From Vibrio navarrensis (GTDB lineage Bacteria; Pseudomonadota; Gammaproteobacteria; Enterobacterales; Vibrionaceae), in NCBI RefSeq assembly GCF_015767675.1, contig NZ_CP065217.1, positions 682,001-746,000 on the forward strand: a stretch of DNA of 64,000 nucleotides. The letters run 5' to 3'. This document shows positions 27,072-35,211 of this stretch, one piece after another. Both the position numbers and the translations under genes were made by a program. Every line of letters starts with the position of its first letter. Position 1 is the stretch's first letter. The notes below the pieces were generated by a model, which worked only from the letters and a program-made list of their open reading frames with translations, was not told the DNA's origin and made no database searches.

Positions 27072-28604
27072 ATGAAAAAGACGCCAAATATCAACCCAGA
27101 AAGCCAAGATGTTGCCGAGCTACAAGCGATGGTGAAAGCACTGTTGGCGTCAGAAAACCAATTGAAACAAGAGCGCCAATCGCTGCTTGAACAACTCAAA
27201 CTTGCCTTCGACCGTCAGTTCGCTAAACGCTCGGAGGCGTTAAAGCCTTACAATGAATCACAAGGTGACCTCTTCAACGAAGCGGAATGTGAAGCCGCTA
27301 AGGAAGAAGAGGTTGAAGTTGTCACAACGACCATCACAACGAAGAAACGCGGTAAACGTCAGCCACTGCCAAAGACCTTGCCTCGTGAGGTTATCGAACT
27401 CGATTTAGACGACGATGAAAAGCAGTGCGCTTGCTGCCAACATAGTCTGCATAAAATCGGTGAAGACCGTAGCGAGAAACTTGAGTTCACACCTGCGGTA
27501 CTTAAAGTGTTGGAATATGTTCGTCCTAAATATGCTTGCCGCCAATGCGAGCAAACTCAGGACAACAGCCGCATTGTTCAAAAGCCAGCGCCGCAAAGCA
27601 TTATCCCGAAGAGCTTCGCCACAGAAAGCTTGTTGACCAATATCATCCTCGGCAAATACCAATATGCGATGCCACTTTACCGTCAAGAATCCCTGTTTAC
27701 CCAGTCGGGTATCGAACTCTCACGAACCACCATGGCAAGGTGGATTATCCAAGTCAGTGAGAAGTTCGCTCCACTTTACGCGGCCTTAAAAACGCACCTA
27801 CTTGAGCAAGTGGTGATTCAGGCGGATGAAACGCCGCTCAATGTCCTCAAAGAAGATAAACAGTGTTATATGTGGCTTTACTGCTCGGGCGCAGACTCGC
27901 CAGATGCCGCCCTCCCTAATGTGAGAAATATCGTCTTGTACGACTATCAAAACAGTCGAGCTAGGGCGTGCCCTGTTGCCTTCTTGGGGGATTACAGTGG
28001 TTATCTACAAACCGATGGCTATGGTGTTTATGATGGGCTTCATCTCGTCACCAATGTCGGTTGCTTCGCGCATGCTCGGCGCAAGTTCATGGAGGCGAAG
28101 AAGCTTCAAGGCAAAGGCAAGTCAGGTAAAGCGGATAAAGCGCTGGCCAAAATCCAGAAGCTTTATGGAATAGAATCACGCTTAAAAGGTGAGTCTGCGG
28201 AAAAACGAAAAGCAGAGCGCCAAGAGCATGCTAAGCCGATACTGGATGAGCTTTATGAATGGATGACAACTCAGAAAGTGCTTGAGTCTAGCCCGCTGGG
28301 TAAAGCGATAAAATACACGCTCGGCCAATGGCCGAAGCTCACCCGCTATATCGATGACGGTCACTTATCGATAGACAACAACCGAGCTGAACGCGCAATA
28401 AAACCGCTGGTTATTGGGAGAAAGAACTGGCTCTTCTCGACCAACCCTAACGGGGCGGAAGCGAGCGCGATGCTTTACAGTATCGTCGAGACAGCGAAAG
28501 CCAACGGCCTTATCCTTTACGACTACATGGTCAAGTGCATGCAGGAGTTAGCGAAAGCGGAACCTGATATCGATGCACTCCTGCCTTGGAACTTCAAACA
28601 CTAA
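27072..28604 (+). CDS. tnpC: IS66 transposase TnpC
   Basis: 510 residues, full length. There is an N-terminal coiled coil, a Cys zinc-binding domain (CACCQHSLHKIGEDRSE and YACRQCEQT), then the catalytic domain with the DDE residues in QADETPLNVL, LQTDGYGVYDG and the NNRAERAIKPLVIGRKNW block, and the short C-terminal IS66 tail ending LLPWNFKH. It acts on the 26262/28637 tips. No disruption is seen. Confidence 0.94.
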   Translation: MKKTPNINPESQDVAELQAMVKALLASENQLKQERQSLLEQLKLAFDRQFAKRSEALKPYNESQGDLFNEAECEAAKEEEVEVVTTTITTKKRGKRQPLPKTLPREVIELDLDDDEKQCACCQHSLHKIGEDRSEKLEFTPAVLKVLEYVRPKYACRQCEQTQDNSRIVQKPAPQSIIPKSFATESLLTNIILGKYQYAMPLYRQESLFTQSGIELSRTTMARWIIQVSEKFAPLYAALKTHLLEQVVIQADETPLNVLKEDKQCYMWLYCSGADSPDAALPNVRNIVLYDYQNSRARACPVAFLGDYSGYLQTDGYGVYDGLHLVTNVGCFAHARRKFMEAKKLQGKGKSGKADKALAKIQKLYGIESRLKGESAEKRKAERQEHAKPILDELYEWMTTQKVLESSPLGKAIKYTLGQWPKLTRYIDDGHLSIDNNRAERAIKPLVIGRKNWLFSTNPNGAEASAMLYSIVETAKANGLILYDYMVKCMQELAKAEPDIDALLPWNFKH

Positions 28605-28637
28605 CAATATCGCCCCGTGGGTTCATGGGGCGGATAC

Positions 28638-28645
28638 TGTTTTGT
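28638..28645. repeat. Right target-site duplication of IS66
   Basis: TGTTTTGT, identical to 26254-26261. Confidence 0.9.
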
Positions 28646-29101
28646 TAGATAACTCCTGTATTCAGGAAGAACAATAGCTATACCTGTTTCTATCACTTGT
28701 CTAGCCATCATGCGCACAGAAACAAAAAAAGAAAAATCACATTCTTTATCAGTTCCTTCAACCTTGCGGCTCGCATGAGCAAAGTGCCATTGCTTTTCTT
28801 CACCTTGTCTCGCAATCAGTGGTGTATGGCAAGAAGGGCATATACAGCCGCAATTTTTCCCTCGCACAACATCTGCGACATCAACGAATGTCTGATCTTG
28901 AGTTCTTAAGCCGAAAGGCACATGTTGAAGCATCATCAAAACGTGAATAACTCTTAATTTAGCGACAGTATGTACTGATTTTAGGCAAAAATGCTTTATA
29001 AATATGTTAGATAGGTTATGAATTGTGCCTTTGTTTTCGTATTGTCTTTTGTACAATCGATGATTAACTGCATGAAAATGATGTAATTGTCGGGGCTAGA
29101 T

Positions 29102-29440
29102 ATGGATGAGCTTGAGCTAATTGAGCAAAAGATTCATGAGCTGAAAAAGGAGCTGGCTCAACTTGAACAGCAGAAGCAGCGTCTATTGACGCAGGAAGCG
29201 ATTAACAAGAAGCCTGTATGTGAAATGTCACCTCAACAAAAACTGTCTATCTATCAGAGTTATTTTAAAGGCAATACTCAATGCTATGCGCATAGGTGGC
29301 AGAATCAACAAGGTAGAAGTGGTTATGCGATCGCTTGCGAAAACGAGTGGCATCAAGATCTATGTGGCAAACCTAAAATAAAGTGTTTGGAGTGCCCCAA
29401 TCAAGCATTCAAGCCGTTAGATGATGCCGCTATGTACTGA
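29102..29440 (+). pseudogene. N-terminal stub of a TOTE-type conflict-system protein
   Basis: 112 residues from the ATG at 29102. A leucine-rich coiled coil (ELIEQKIHELKKELAQLEQQ) is followed by MSPQQKLSIYQSYFKGNTQ, CYAHRWQN, GYAIACENEWHQDLCGKP and KIKCLECPNQAFKPL. This matches by memory the N-terminal lead-in of TOTE-system primase/helicase proteins (SPEEKIALFRSLFRG...CEKPRIKCSDCPNRAFLPLTD). In intact relatives the primase and helicase domains follow. Here the frame ends at the IS10 tip: the final Tyr codon and the TGA use IS bases. The rest of the gene is not present on the other side of IS10. Confidence 0.6.
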
Positions 29441-30765
29441 GGGATCCCCTCATAATTTCCCCAAAGCATAACCATGTTTGAATAGATTTTGAGCAAGCAG
29501 GGTTGCAGCCACGAGTAAGTCTTCCCTTGTTATTGTGTAGTCAGAATGCCGCAAAACTTCCATGCCTAAGCGCACTGTTGAGAGTACGTTTCGATTTCTG
29601 ACTGTGTTAGCTTGGAAGTGCTTGTCCCAACCTTGTTTCTGAGCATGAACGCCCGCAAGCCAACATGTTAGTTGAAGCATCAGGGCGATTAGCAGCATGA
29701 TATCAAAACGCTCTGAGCTGCTCGTTCGGCTATGACGCAGGCCCAGACCGTAGGCAGGACTTTTCAAGTCTCGGAAGGTTTCTTCAATCTGCATTCGCTT
29801 CGAATAGATATTAACAAGTTGTTTGGGTGTTCGAATTTCAACAGGTAAGTTAGTTGCTAGAACCCATGGCTCCTTTGCCGACGCAGAGTAGATTTTAGGT
29901 GACGGGTGGTGACAATTAGTCCGTGTCGAGCGCTGATTTTTTCGGCCTTTAGGGCGAGATTTATACAATAGAATTTGGCATGAGATTGGATTGCTTTTAG
30001 TCAGCCTCTTATAGCCTAAAGTCTTTGAGTGACTTGATGATATGTCGTGTAAGTTGCTGATAGGTTTGCAGTTTTCCGCTACTAGGTCTGCATATTGTAC
30101 TTTTCCTCTTACTCGACTTAACCAGTACCAACCCAGCTTCTCAACGGATTTATACCATGGCACTTTAAAGCCAGCATCACTGACAATGAGCGGTGTGGTG
30201 TTACTCGGTAGAATGCTTGCAAGGTCGGCTAGAAATTGGTCATGAGCTTTCTTTGAACATTGCTCTGAAAGCGGGAACGCTTTCTCATAAAGAGTAACAG
30301 AACGACCGTGTAGTGCGACTGAAGCTCGCAATACCATAAGCCGTTTTTGCTCACGAATATCAGACCAGTCAACAAGTACAATAGGCATCGTATTGCCCGA
30401 ACAGATAAAGCTAGCATGCCAACGGTATACAGCGAGTCGCTCTTTGTGGAGGTGACGATTACCTAACAATCGGTCGATTCGTTTGATGTTATGTTTTGTT
30501 CTCGCTTTGGTTGGCAGGTTACGGCCAAGTTCGGTAAGAGTGAGGGTTTTACAGTCAAGCAATGCGTGGCAAGCCAACGTTAAGCTGTTGAGTCGTTTTA
30601 AGTGTAATTCGGGGCAGAATTGGTAAAGAGAGTCGTGTAAAATATCGAGTTCGCACATCTTGTTGTCTGATTATTGATTTTTGGCGAAACCATTTGATCA
30701 TATGACAAGATGTGTATCTACCTTAACTTAATGATTTTTATCAAAATCATTAGGGGATTCCTCAG
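29437..30765 (-). mobile_element. IS10-like element (IS4 family, 1329 bp)
   Basis: The tips are CTGAGGGATCCCCTCAT (29437 on) and, on the other strand from 30765, CTGAGGAATCCCCTAATGAT. Length, tip sequence and a transposase starting 107 bp from the outside end all match IS10-Right of Tn10. GATC sites sit at the inside end and near the transposase promoter (ATGATCAA at 30696-30703), as needed for Dam control. The flanking nonamers CGCTATGTA and CACAATGTA are not identical, so no clean target duplication is present. Confidence 0.93.
29450..30658 (-). CDS. IS10 transposase
   Basis: 402 residues, full length, beginning MCELDILHDSLYQFCPEL, the known start of the IS10-Right transposase. The DDE residues lie in VLVDWSDI, LIVSDAGFKVPWY and the YSKRMQIEETFRDLK (YREK-type) block. 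It performs cut-and-paste transposition on the outside and inside ends. A few differences from my memory of the Tn10 protein (for example VAENCKPIS, SDYTITRED) suggest a natural variant. The antisense RNA-OUT region at the outside end appears conserved. Confidence 0.95.
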   Translation of the reverse strand: MCELDILHDSLYQFCPELHLKRLNSLTLACHALLDCKTLTLTELGRNLPTKARTKHNIKRIDRLLGNRHLHKERLAVYRWHASFICSGNTMPIVLVDWSDIREQKRLMVLRASVALHGRSVTLYEKAFPLSEQCSKKAHDQFLADLASILPSNTTPLIVSDAGFKVPWYKSVEKLGWYWLSRVRGKVQYADLVAENCKPISNLHDISSSHSKTLGYKRLTKSNPISCQILLYKSRPKGRKNQRSTRTNCHHPSPKIYSASAKEPWVLATNLPVEIRTPKQLVNIYSKRMQIEETFRDLKSPAYGLGLRHSRTSSSERFDIMLLIALMLQLTCWLAGVHAQKQGWDKHFQANTVRNRNVLSTVRLGMEVLRHSDYTITREDLLVAATLLAQNLFKHGYALGKL

Positions 30766-30779
30766 CACAATGTATTAGC

Positions 30780-31109
30780 TTGCTGATGCTACTTATCGTC
30801 GCATTGGGGACGACTACGTCTGCGATAGGTGAGTTTCGTTCTCATAGCTTGTCGGCGATATCGGTTATCGATAGTGACCATGCAAACTCCCATTCCTCCA
30901 GCCATTCACATGACGTCGATGATGAGTATTCATTTCAACATGATGCGAGTAATCATAATCACACGTATGACAGTGCAACATTAAAAGCGCTGAGTCATTC
31001 CGTCTTTACGAGAGTGATGGTGTCAACCTATGGCAGGCAAGTCAGCGGAACGCCTATCCATAAACCCTTCAAAATAGAGCGTCCTCCAAGAGCGTTGTTG
31101 TTTACTTGA
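30780..31109 (+). pseudogene. 5'-truncated His-rich secreted protein of the HupE-like operon
   Basis: The reading frame is open straight out of the IS10 tip (…CISLLMLLIVALGTTTSA), so the natural start was lost; TTG at 30780 or ATG at 30786 are the only visible starts. The hydrophobic opening looks like a signal peptide. The rest is rich in His, Ser and Asp (HANSHSSSHSHDVDDEYSFQ...), as in periplasmic metal-binding proteins. A HupE/UreJ-like gene follows 51 nt downstream. I know no named family for it. Confidence 0.55.
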
Positions 31110-31160
31110 TAACTGCCGCAATCAGCGGCTAAAGAAGATTCAACAAACAATGGAGTTACT

Positions 31161-31904
31161 ATGAACTTACTTTCTTTACGCGAAGTGAGTACGTTGCCTA
31201 TCGGTATGGCGACGTCGCTTCGTAAGGGGATGCTTTATCTCATTCTCGCCTTACTCATGGTAATGAGCACTGACGTTTTTGCTCATGCTGTGGCACAGGG
31301 TGACAAAGGTTATATCCAAGAAATCACAGGCACCAGTATCATTGCGTTTATGTATCTAGGTGCGAAGCACATGGTGACAGGATACGATCATATCCTGTTT
31401 CTATTTGGAGTGATTTTCTTCCTCTACAAAATGAAACACATCGCGTTGTATGTGAGCCTTTTTGCGCTCGGACATTCGTCTACCATGCTGCTTGGTGTGT
31501 ACTTTAATATTGGCATTAACAGTTACATTATCGATGCCATCATCGGGTTATCTGTGGTCTACAAGGCAATGGATAACTTAGGCGCGTTTCAGCGATGGTT
31601 TGGCGTACAGCCCAATACAAAACTCGCAACCTTGTTGTTCGGGTTCTGTCATGGTTTTGGGTTGTCGTCGAAGATCATTGAATATGATATTTCTCCTGAC
31701 GGATTAATTCCTAATCTACTGGCGTTCAACATGGGTGTAGAAATTGGGCAATTGATTGCCCTAGGCACCATTTTGATTGTGATGGGCTTTTGGAGGCGAC
31801 ATACCAGTTTTTATCGTCAAGCCTACTCAGTCAATGTCGTTATGATGAGCTTTGGTTTCATGCTTATCGGTTATCAACTAACGGGCTACGTTGTTGCTCA
31901 GTAA
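31161..31904 (+). CDS. HupE/UreJ-family membrane protein
   Basis: 247 residues. The signal-like N-terminus ends in VFAHAVAQGD and is followed by six or so hydrophobic segments. MYLGAKHMVTGYDHILFLFG contains the HxxxGxDH metal motif of HupE/UreJ nickel/cobalt permeases, and FALGHSSTMLL and FGFCHGFGLSS add further conserved His. It is probably a metal transporter in the inner membrane. It is flanked by a His-rich exported protein and an anchored periplasmic protein, a three-gene set that suggests divalent metal handling (inference). Confidence 0.83.
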   Translation: MNLLSLREVSTLPIGMATSLRKGMLYLILALLMVMSTDVFAHAVAQGDKGYIQEITGTSIIAFMYLGAKHMVTGYDHILFLFGVIFFLYKMKHIALYVSLFALGHSSTMLLGVYFNIGINSYIIDAIIGLSVVYKAMDNLGAFQRWFGVQPNTKLATLLFGFCHGFGLSSKIIEYDISPDGLIPNLLAFNMGVEIGQLIALGTILIVMGFWRRHTSFYRQAYSVNVVMMSFGFMLIGYQLTGYVVAQ

Positions 31905-31923
31905 AAAGAAAAAGGAATCAATC

Positions 31924-32586
31924 ATGTACAACACAGATATGCCAAATCGTGCCGAGCTACCGACAACCAAACAGCTTGTTCGCTCAACCTTTATTGCTCT
32001 AGGAACCGCTATTGTACTGCTCATCACCGTCATTTTGCCTGCTGAGTACGCTCTTGACCCAACAGGAATGGGCAGAGCGCTGGGATTAACTGAAATGGGT
32101 GAGATTAAGGCTCAATTAGCCCAAGAAGCAGAAGAAGACCAAGCTAATAGTGCAGTCGTAGACGCCACTAAAGCGGTTCAAAACGAGCCTGTTAAAGCGG
32201 AACCTGAAGTAGCACCTCAACAACTTGAGGTGTCTTCTACAAAACCTGACGTTGCTGTTGCAGTGGAGCCAGTTTGGAAAGACAAAATTATGCTTTCACT
32301 GAAACCAGGCCAAGGTGCAGAAGTTAAGTTGGTCATGGAAAAAGGCCAAATTGCTCAATTTGAATGGACATCGAAAGGTGGCCCTGTCAACTACGACACT
32401 CATGGTGATGGCAATGGAAATTCGATTAGCTATGAAAAAGGCCGTGGCGTACCTGACGATCAAGGTGAGTTAGAGGCTGCTTTCACGGGTAATCACGGCT
32501 GGTTTTTCCGTAACCGTAACGACAAAACAGTGATGGTTATCTTGAAAACGAATGGTGATTACGCAGAAATGAAGCGTGTTCCGTAA
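31924..32586 (+). CDS. Membrane-anchored periplasmic protein of the HupE-like operon (220 aa)
   Basis: Start at 31924, preceded by AAAAGGAATC. One N-terminal membrane helix (FIALGTAIVLLITVILPAEYAL) is followed by an acidic, Ala/Gln-rich linker (EAEEDQANSAVVDATKA), then a compact domain with FEWTSKGGPVNYDTHGDGNG and a closing HGWFFRNRNDKTVMVILKTN. It is exported and stays bound to the inner membrane. Proteins annotated as transmembrane anchor proteins often follow HupE/UreJ_2 genes; the molecular role is unknown. A hairpin follows the stop. Confidence 0.75.
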   Translation: MYNTDMPNRAELPTTKQLVRSTFIALGTAIVLLITVILPAEYALDPTGMGRALGLTEMGEIKAQLAQEAEEDQANSAVVDATKAVQNEPVKAEPEVAPQQLEVSSTKPDVAVAVEPVWKDKIMLSLKPGQGAEVKLVMEKGQIAQFEWTSKGGPVNYDTHGDGNGNSISYEKGRGVPDDQGELEAAFTGNHGWFFRNRNDKTVMVILKTNGDYAEMKRVP

Positions 32587-32598
32587 TTAAGCTAAGTC

Positions 32599-32636
32599 TA
32601 GCCTCTACGAAGATGAGTTTCGTAGGGGCTATTTAA
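32599..32636 (+). terminator. Terminator-like hairpin after HupE-like operon
   Basis: TAGCCTCTACGAA (32599-32611) pairs with TTCGTAGGGGCTA (32619-32631) with G-T pairs, followed by TTTAAT. Confidence 0.55.
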
Positions 32637-32691
32637 TATGATTCGCTTATAAATATGGTTACTTGAACACAGCTAATTTAAGGTTAACGGT

Positions 32692-32883
32692 ATGAAAAAA
32701 CAGAAGAGTCCTTGCATCGATCTTTGCGATTTCTCGAATCCTAAAGGTTGGTGCTTGGGTTGTGCCAGAACTCGTGATGAATGTCAGAAATGGAAAACAC
32801 TGAAACCTTATGCTCTCAACATCCTAAAGAAAGAACTCCAAAAAAGGATGTCACAAATGAGAAGTGAGCGTAGCAAGTATTGA
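32692..32883 (+). CDS. DUF1289 family protein (63 aa)
   Basis: Cys8, Cys12, Cys21 and Cys24 in SPCIDLCDFSNPKGWCLGCAR, followed by DECQKWKTL, match the CxxxC...CxGCxR...E..W pattern of DUF1289, a small zinc- or iron-binding family of unknown function. Its stop lies within a few bases of the broken end of the integrase remnant on the other strand, so this gene marks the inner side of that rearrangement. Confidence 0.88.
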   Translation: MKKQKSPCIDLCDFSNPKGWCLGCARTRDECQKWKTLKPYALNILKKELQKRMSQMRSERSKY

Positions 32884-33147
32884 GTTTAACCGCCTCTTTG
32901 GCTGTTAGGCCTTTGAACTGGGGGTGTTTCTTCATGTTTACGGGGTAATGTCGCAATAGCTGCATTGCGTCTTCTGCATCGCGTCTGCGAATTAAAGGGA
33001 GATGGGATTTTCCAACTAAATCAAGAACGGTTTTGCACTTAGCTTTCAGCATTCCAACGGCCTTAGGAGAAATATGCTGAGCCTTATAGAGACAAAAGCT
33101 GCGTATTTCGGTGATTGCGATCGCTCGTTTCCGCTGTTTTTCAAGCA
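32879..33147 (-). pseudogene. Internal fragment of the ssrA-island integrase
   Basis: About 90 residues (LLEKQRKRAIAITEIRSFCLY...LVGKSHLPLIRRRDAEDAMQ, then GLTAKEAVKLN) match the core-binding region of tyrosine recombinases next to tmRNA genes. It is separated from the N-terminal piece by an IS3-family element and stops abruptly at the DUF1289 gene. The catalytic R...HxxR...Y half is missing from the window, so no active integrase can be formed. Confidence 0.7.
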
Positions 33148-33184
33148 AGTTGTCGTCTTTTTTACAATTTAGTAACGTGAATGA

Positions 33185-34072
33185 TTACGCTGCACACTTT
33201 TCAGGGTTCAAGTACACCTCATCGATATAACTCCAGTCTCTCGTTTGCCGACTCCATCTGCCTGGATGAGTCAATTGAGCACGTCGGTAGACTTGCATAC
33301 GCTGTCGGAGAATTTCATTATCCTCCCCGCAATGCCTCTGCTGAGGTGTTACATACTTTATGCCACTGTGTTTATGCTCATTGTTATACCAATCAACAAA
33401 ATTACCAACCCAACACCGAGCGTCTTCAATGGAAGAAAACCCATCCATTGGCCATGAAGGACAATACTTTATTGTTTTGAACAACGACTCAGAGTATGGG
33501 TTGTCATTGCTTACTCTTGGCCTAGAGTAAGAGCTTGCAATCCCAAGGTCATACATCTTTGCAAGCATGGTGTAACTTCTCATAGGAGCACCGTTGTCAG
33601 AGTGCAAAGTAATGTTGCCTTGCACACACTTTTCCCGCCATGTTGTTCTTTGGAGTAACTCCGCTGCATATTCGCCTAGCTCCTGATCATACACTTCTGC
33701 ACCTACTACTTTTCTACTGAAGATATCCATTATCAAATAGAGGTAATAGTGCTTCCCTCGTATTTTCGATGGCAGATAACTGATATCCCAGCTCCATACC
33801 TGATTTGGTTTGCAGGCTTTTTGAACCTTTGGTCGAGAAGGACTTGTGCCAGCTTTGTTACGAGTTCGCTTACCTAGCTGGTTGTTTGCTTTTAATACAC
33901 GATAAAATGTGGACTCTGAGGCAATGTAAATGCCTTCATCAGCCAACATTGGAACGATGATATTCGGAGGTAAATCGGCATACTCTGGTGTATTGCAGAT
34001 ATCTAATATCTGCTGCCTTTCGGCTTCTGATAGCTTATTATGAGGCTCGTGCTGCCGAGGATGCTGACGCAT
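33185..34072 (-). CDS. IS3-family OrfB transposase (DDE core)
   Basis: 295 residues from the first ATG; the frame is open further upstream to about 34200, where it overlaps the end of orfA, so the working product is probably an OrfAB fusion (upstream part reads IVTLVDEAVRKGATKTKACS and QRWTRNSAE). The rve core has its Asp in WSWDISYLPS, its second Asp in LHSDNGAPM and its Glu in NPYSESLFKTIK. The C-terminal NWYNNEHKHSGIKYVTP is typical. It looks intact. Confidence 0.9.
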   Translation of the reverse strand: MRQHPRQHEPHNKLSEAERQQILDICNTPEYADLPPNIIVPMLADEGIYIASESTFYRVLKANNQLGKRTRNKAGTSPSRPKVQKACKPNQVWSWDISYLPSKIRGKHYYLYLIMDIFSRKVVGAEVYDQELGEYAAELLQRTTWREKCVQGNITLHSDNGAPMRSYTMLAKMYDLGIASSYSRPRVSNDNPYSESLFKTIKYCPSWPMDGFSSIEDARCWVGNFVDWYNNEHKHSGIKYVTPQQRHCGEDNEILRQRMQVYRRAQLTHPGRWSRQTRDWSYIDEVYLNPEKCAA

Positions 34073-34194
34073 ATCACTTGTGATTTCGGCAGAGTTCCGT
34101 GTCCAACGCTGGAACGTTCGTATTGATAACCCAACGGTGGAACAAGCCTTTGTCTTTGTTGCCCCTTTACGTACAGCTTCATCAACAAGTGTGA

Positions 34195-34734
34195 CTATTT
34201 TAAGCCGCTCTGAGATAGGAATAAGTCTTCCTCGTTGATTTCCCAGAGGGCATTGAACTTTTCCCGCAAAACCAGTAGCGCAGCCGTTTCAGCAAGTGCT
34301 TTATCTTTACGTGCCAACTCCTTCTCCAACGCTTTTACCTTTCTGCGTTCATCACGTAGTAGCTTATTTTCTTTGTGTGACATTGAAGCCGATGTTGTAC
34401 TCTGCGCCTTGATAGACAGTGCTCGCCAGGTTTTAACGTCATCGACAAATAACCCTTTAGACCTACAGTATTCAGCTAACTCGCGTTCAGACATTGTTGC
34501 AGTTTCAATCACTATGAAAAATCTCTGCTCCGCTGAATAATCAGTAGTAGCATTTTCTAAGGGCAGCTCTGTAGACAATAGGCCGCTTTCAACAAGTTCA
34601 TTTCTCCACTTAGATACCACGGATGGACTCACATCTAATTCTTTAGCAATTCTTCGATGAGACCAATTATATGGTGGTAACAGCCAAGTTTGGCCTTTCG
34701 TTTTCACATCAATTGGAACTGGATTGGCTGGCAT
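34195..34734 (-). CDS. IS3-family OrfA (HTH protein)
   Basis: 179 residues. A homeodomain-like HTH (YNWSHRRIAKELDVSPSVVSKWRNEL) is followed by a second helical domain and a coiled coil (LLRDERRKVKALEKELARKDKALAE) for multimerisation. It ends EEDLFLSQSGLK, overlapping the extended orfB frame, where a -1 shift would give a fusion transposase. Its promoter lies by the 34765 tip. Confidence 0.85.
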   Translation of the reverse strand: MPANPVPIDVKTKGQTWLLPPYNWSHRRIAKELDVSPSVVSKWRNELVESGLLSTELPLENATTDYSAEQRFFIVIETATMSERELAEYCRSKGLFVDDVKTWRALSIKAQSTTSASMSHKENKLLRDERRKVKALEKELARKDKALAETAALLVLREKFNALWEINEEDLFLSQSGLK

Positions 34735-34765
34735 AGTTATCTCCTTAAAAATCTAGGCGACAACT

Positions 34766-35115
34766 ATGCTGACACAGGGGGGAAATGACTGATCGGAATG
34801 CTCCGAAATACGCAAAAAGCGCTCTAGCATCTTTTCTGGGCATAACACCTTAAGCTTTTTCTGTTTTGCTGGTGGGTGCTTTTTTTCGTTATGAATGGGT
34901 CTGACTTGCTTTGGTGCTGTGGTTGTAGTCGGGGATATGATGGTGCGACGAACCTGTATCTCTAGTTCTAATGCTAAAAGCGTAGCTTTATCTTTGCATG
35001 ATGTTTTTAGCGAGCGTTTAACTTCACGAAGCCCGTCAAATAAGTGTCGATGCTCAGATGGGATTTGATAGCGAAACTGCCAAATGCCAGATTTTGAAAT
35101 AGATAAATAGCGCAT
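34766..35115 (-). pseudogene. N-terminal piece of tyrosine integrase at the ssrA site
   Basis: The gene starts at 35115, 97 nt from the tmRNA 3' end and pointing into the island, the normal place for the integrase of an ssrA-targeted island. MRYLSISKSGIWQFRYQIP and LFDGLREVKRSLKT are the N-terminal arm-binding domain (DUF6538-like). About 115 residues on it runs into the IS3-family tip and a stop. The continuation is found at 32879-33147, beyond the IS. A weak island promoter is expected in 35116-35165. Confidence 0.8.
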
Positions 35116-35167
35116 GTTTTAGTACCAAAATGTAGTACAAACAGCCTAATATTGAAGTGGTGAATAC

Positions 35168-35205
35168 AAAAAGGGCGATAACTCAAAGAGTTACCGCCCT
35201 TTCCA
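35168..35205 (-). terminator. ssrA terminator
   Basis: AAGGGCGATAACTC (35171-35184) pairs with GAGTTACCGCCCTT (35188-35201), with a G-T pair and short loop. Read on minus it follows the tmRNA 3' end and ends in TTTTTG. Confidence 0.8.
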
Positions 35206-35211
35206 AACGTT

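Larger units (their letters stand above)
26262..28637 (+). mobile_element. IS66-family insertion sequence (2376 bp)
   Basis: The tips read GTAAGCGCATCATAAACCCC on the left and, reverse-complemented, GTATCCGCCCCATGAACCC on the right. The element is flanked by the exact 8-bp direct repeat TGTTTTGT. It holds tnpA, tnpB and tnpC on + and appears complete. The exact duplication indicates a fairly recent insertion. Confidence 0.95.
25707..28936 (-). pseudogene. CoiA-like gene split by an IS66 element
   Basis: The 5' part (28936 down to 28638) encodes QHVPFGLRTQDQTFVDVADV, then CICPSCHTPLIARQGEEKQW and HFAH, the Cys/His N-terminal signature of CoiA-like competence proteins. The 3' part (26261 to 25707) begins VKGKCFKEEFLVAKSS. 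Removing the IS and one copy of the TGTTTTGT duplication rejoins the two parts in one frame (...SYLTKQVKGKC...), proving a single gene. CoiA proteins are linked to recombination of incoming DNA or carry nuclease domains. As it stands only a truncated N-terminal product could be made. Confidence 0.75.
33148..34765 (-). mobile_element. IS3-family insertion sequence inside the integrase gene
   Basis: The inner parts of the tips match: AGTTGTCG at 33148-33155 and CGACAACT at 34758-34765; the true tips may extend several bases outwards (similar TCAAGCA/TCAGCAT flanks). It carries orfA and orfB in -1 phase. It is not related closely to the IS3-family element at 21604. No clear target duplication was found. 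Confidence 0.8.

Noticed and set aside
29428..30774. CGCTATGTA/CACAATGTA as an IS10 target duplication
   Set aside because: Two of nine bases differ, and genes on both sides are truncated, so a true duplication is unlikely.
32884..33147. Integrase fragment as an independent small gene
   Set aside because: It begins at an IS tip without ribosome site and continues the N-terminal integrase piece at 34766-35115.
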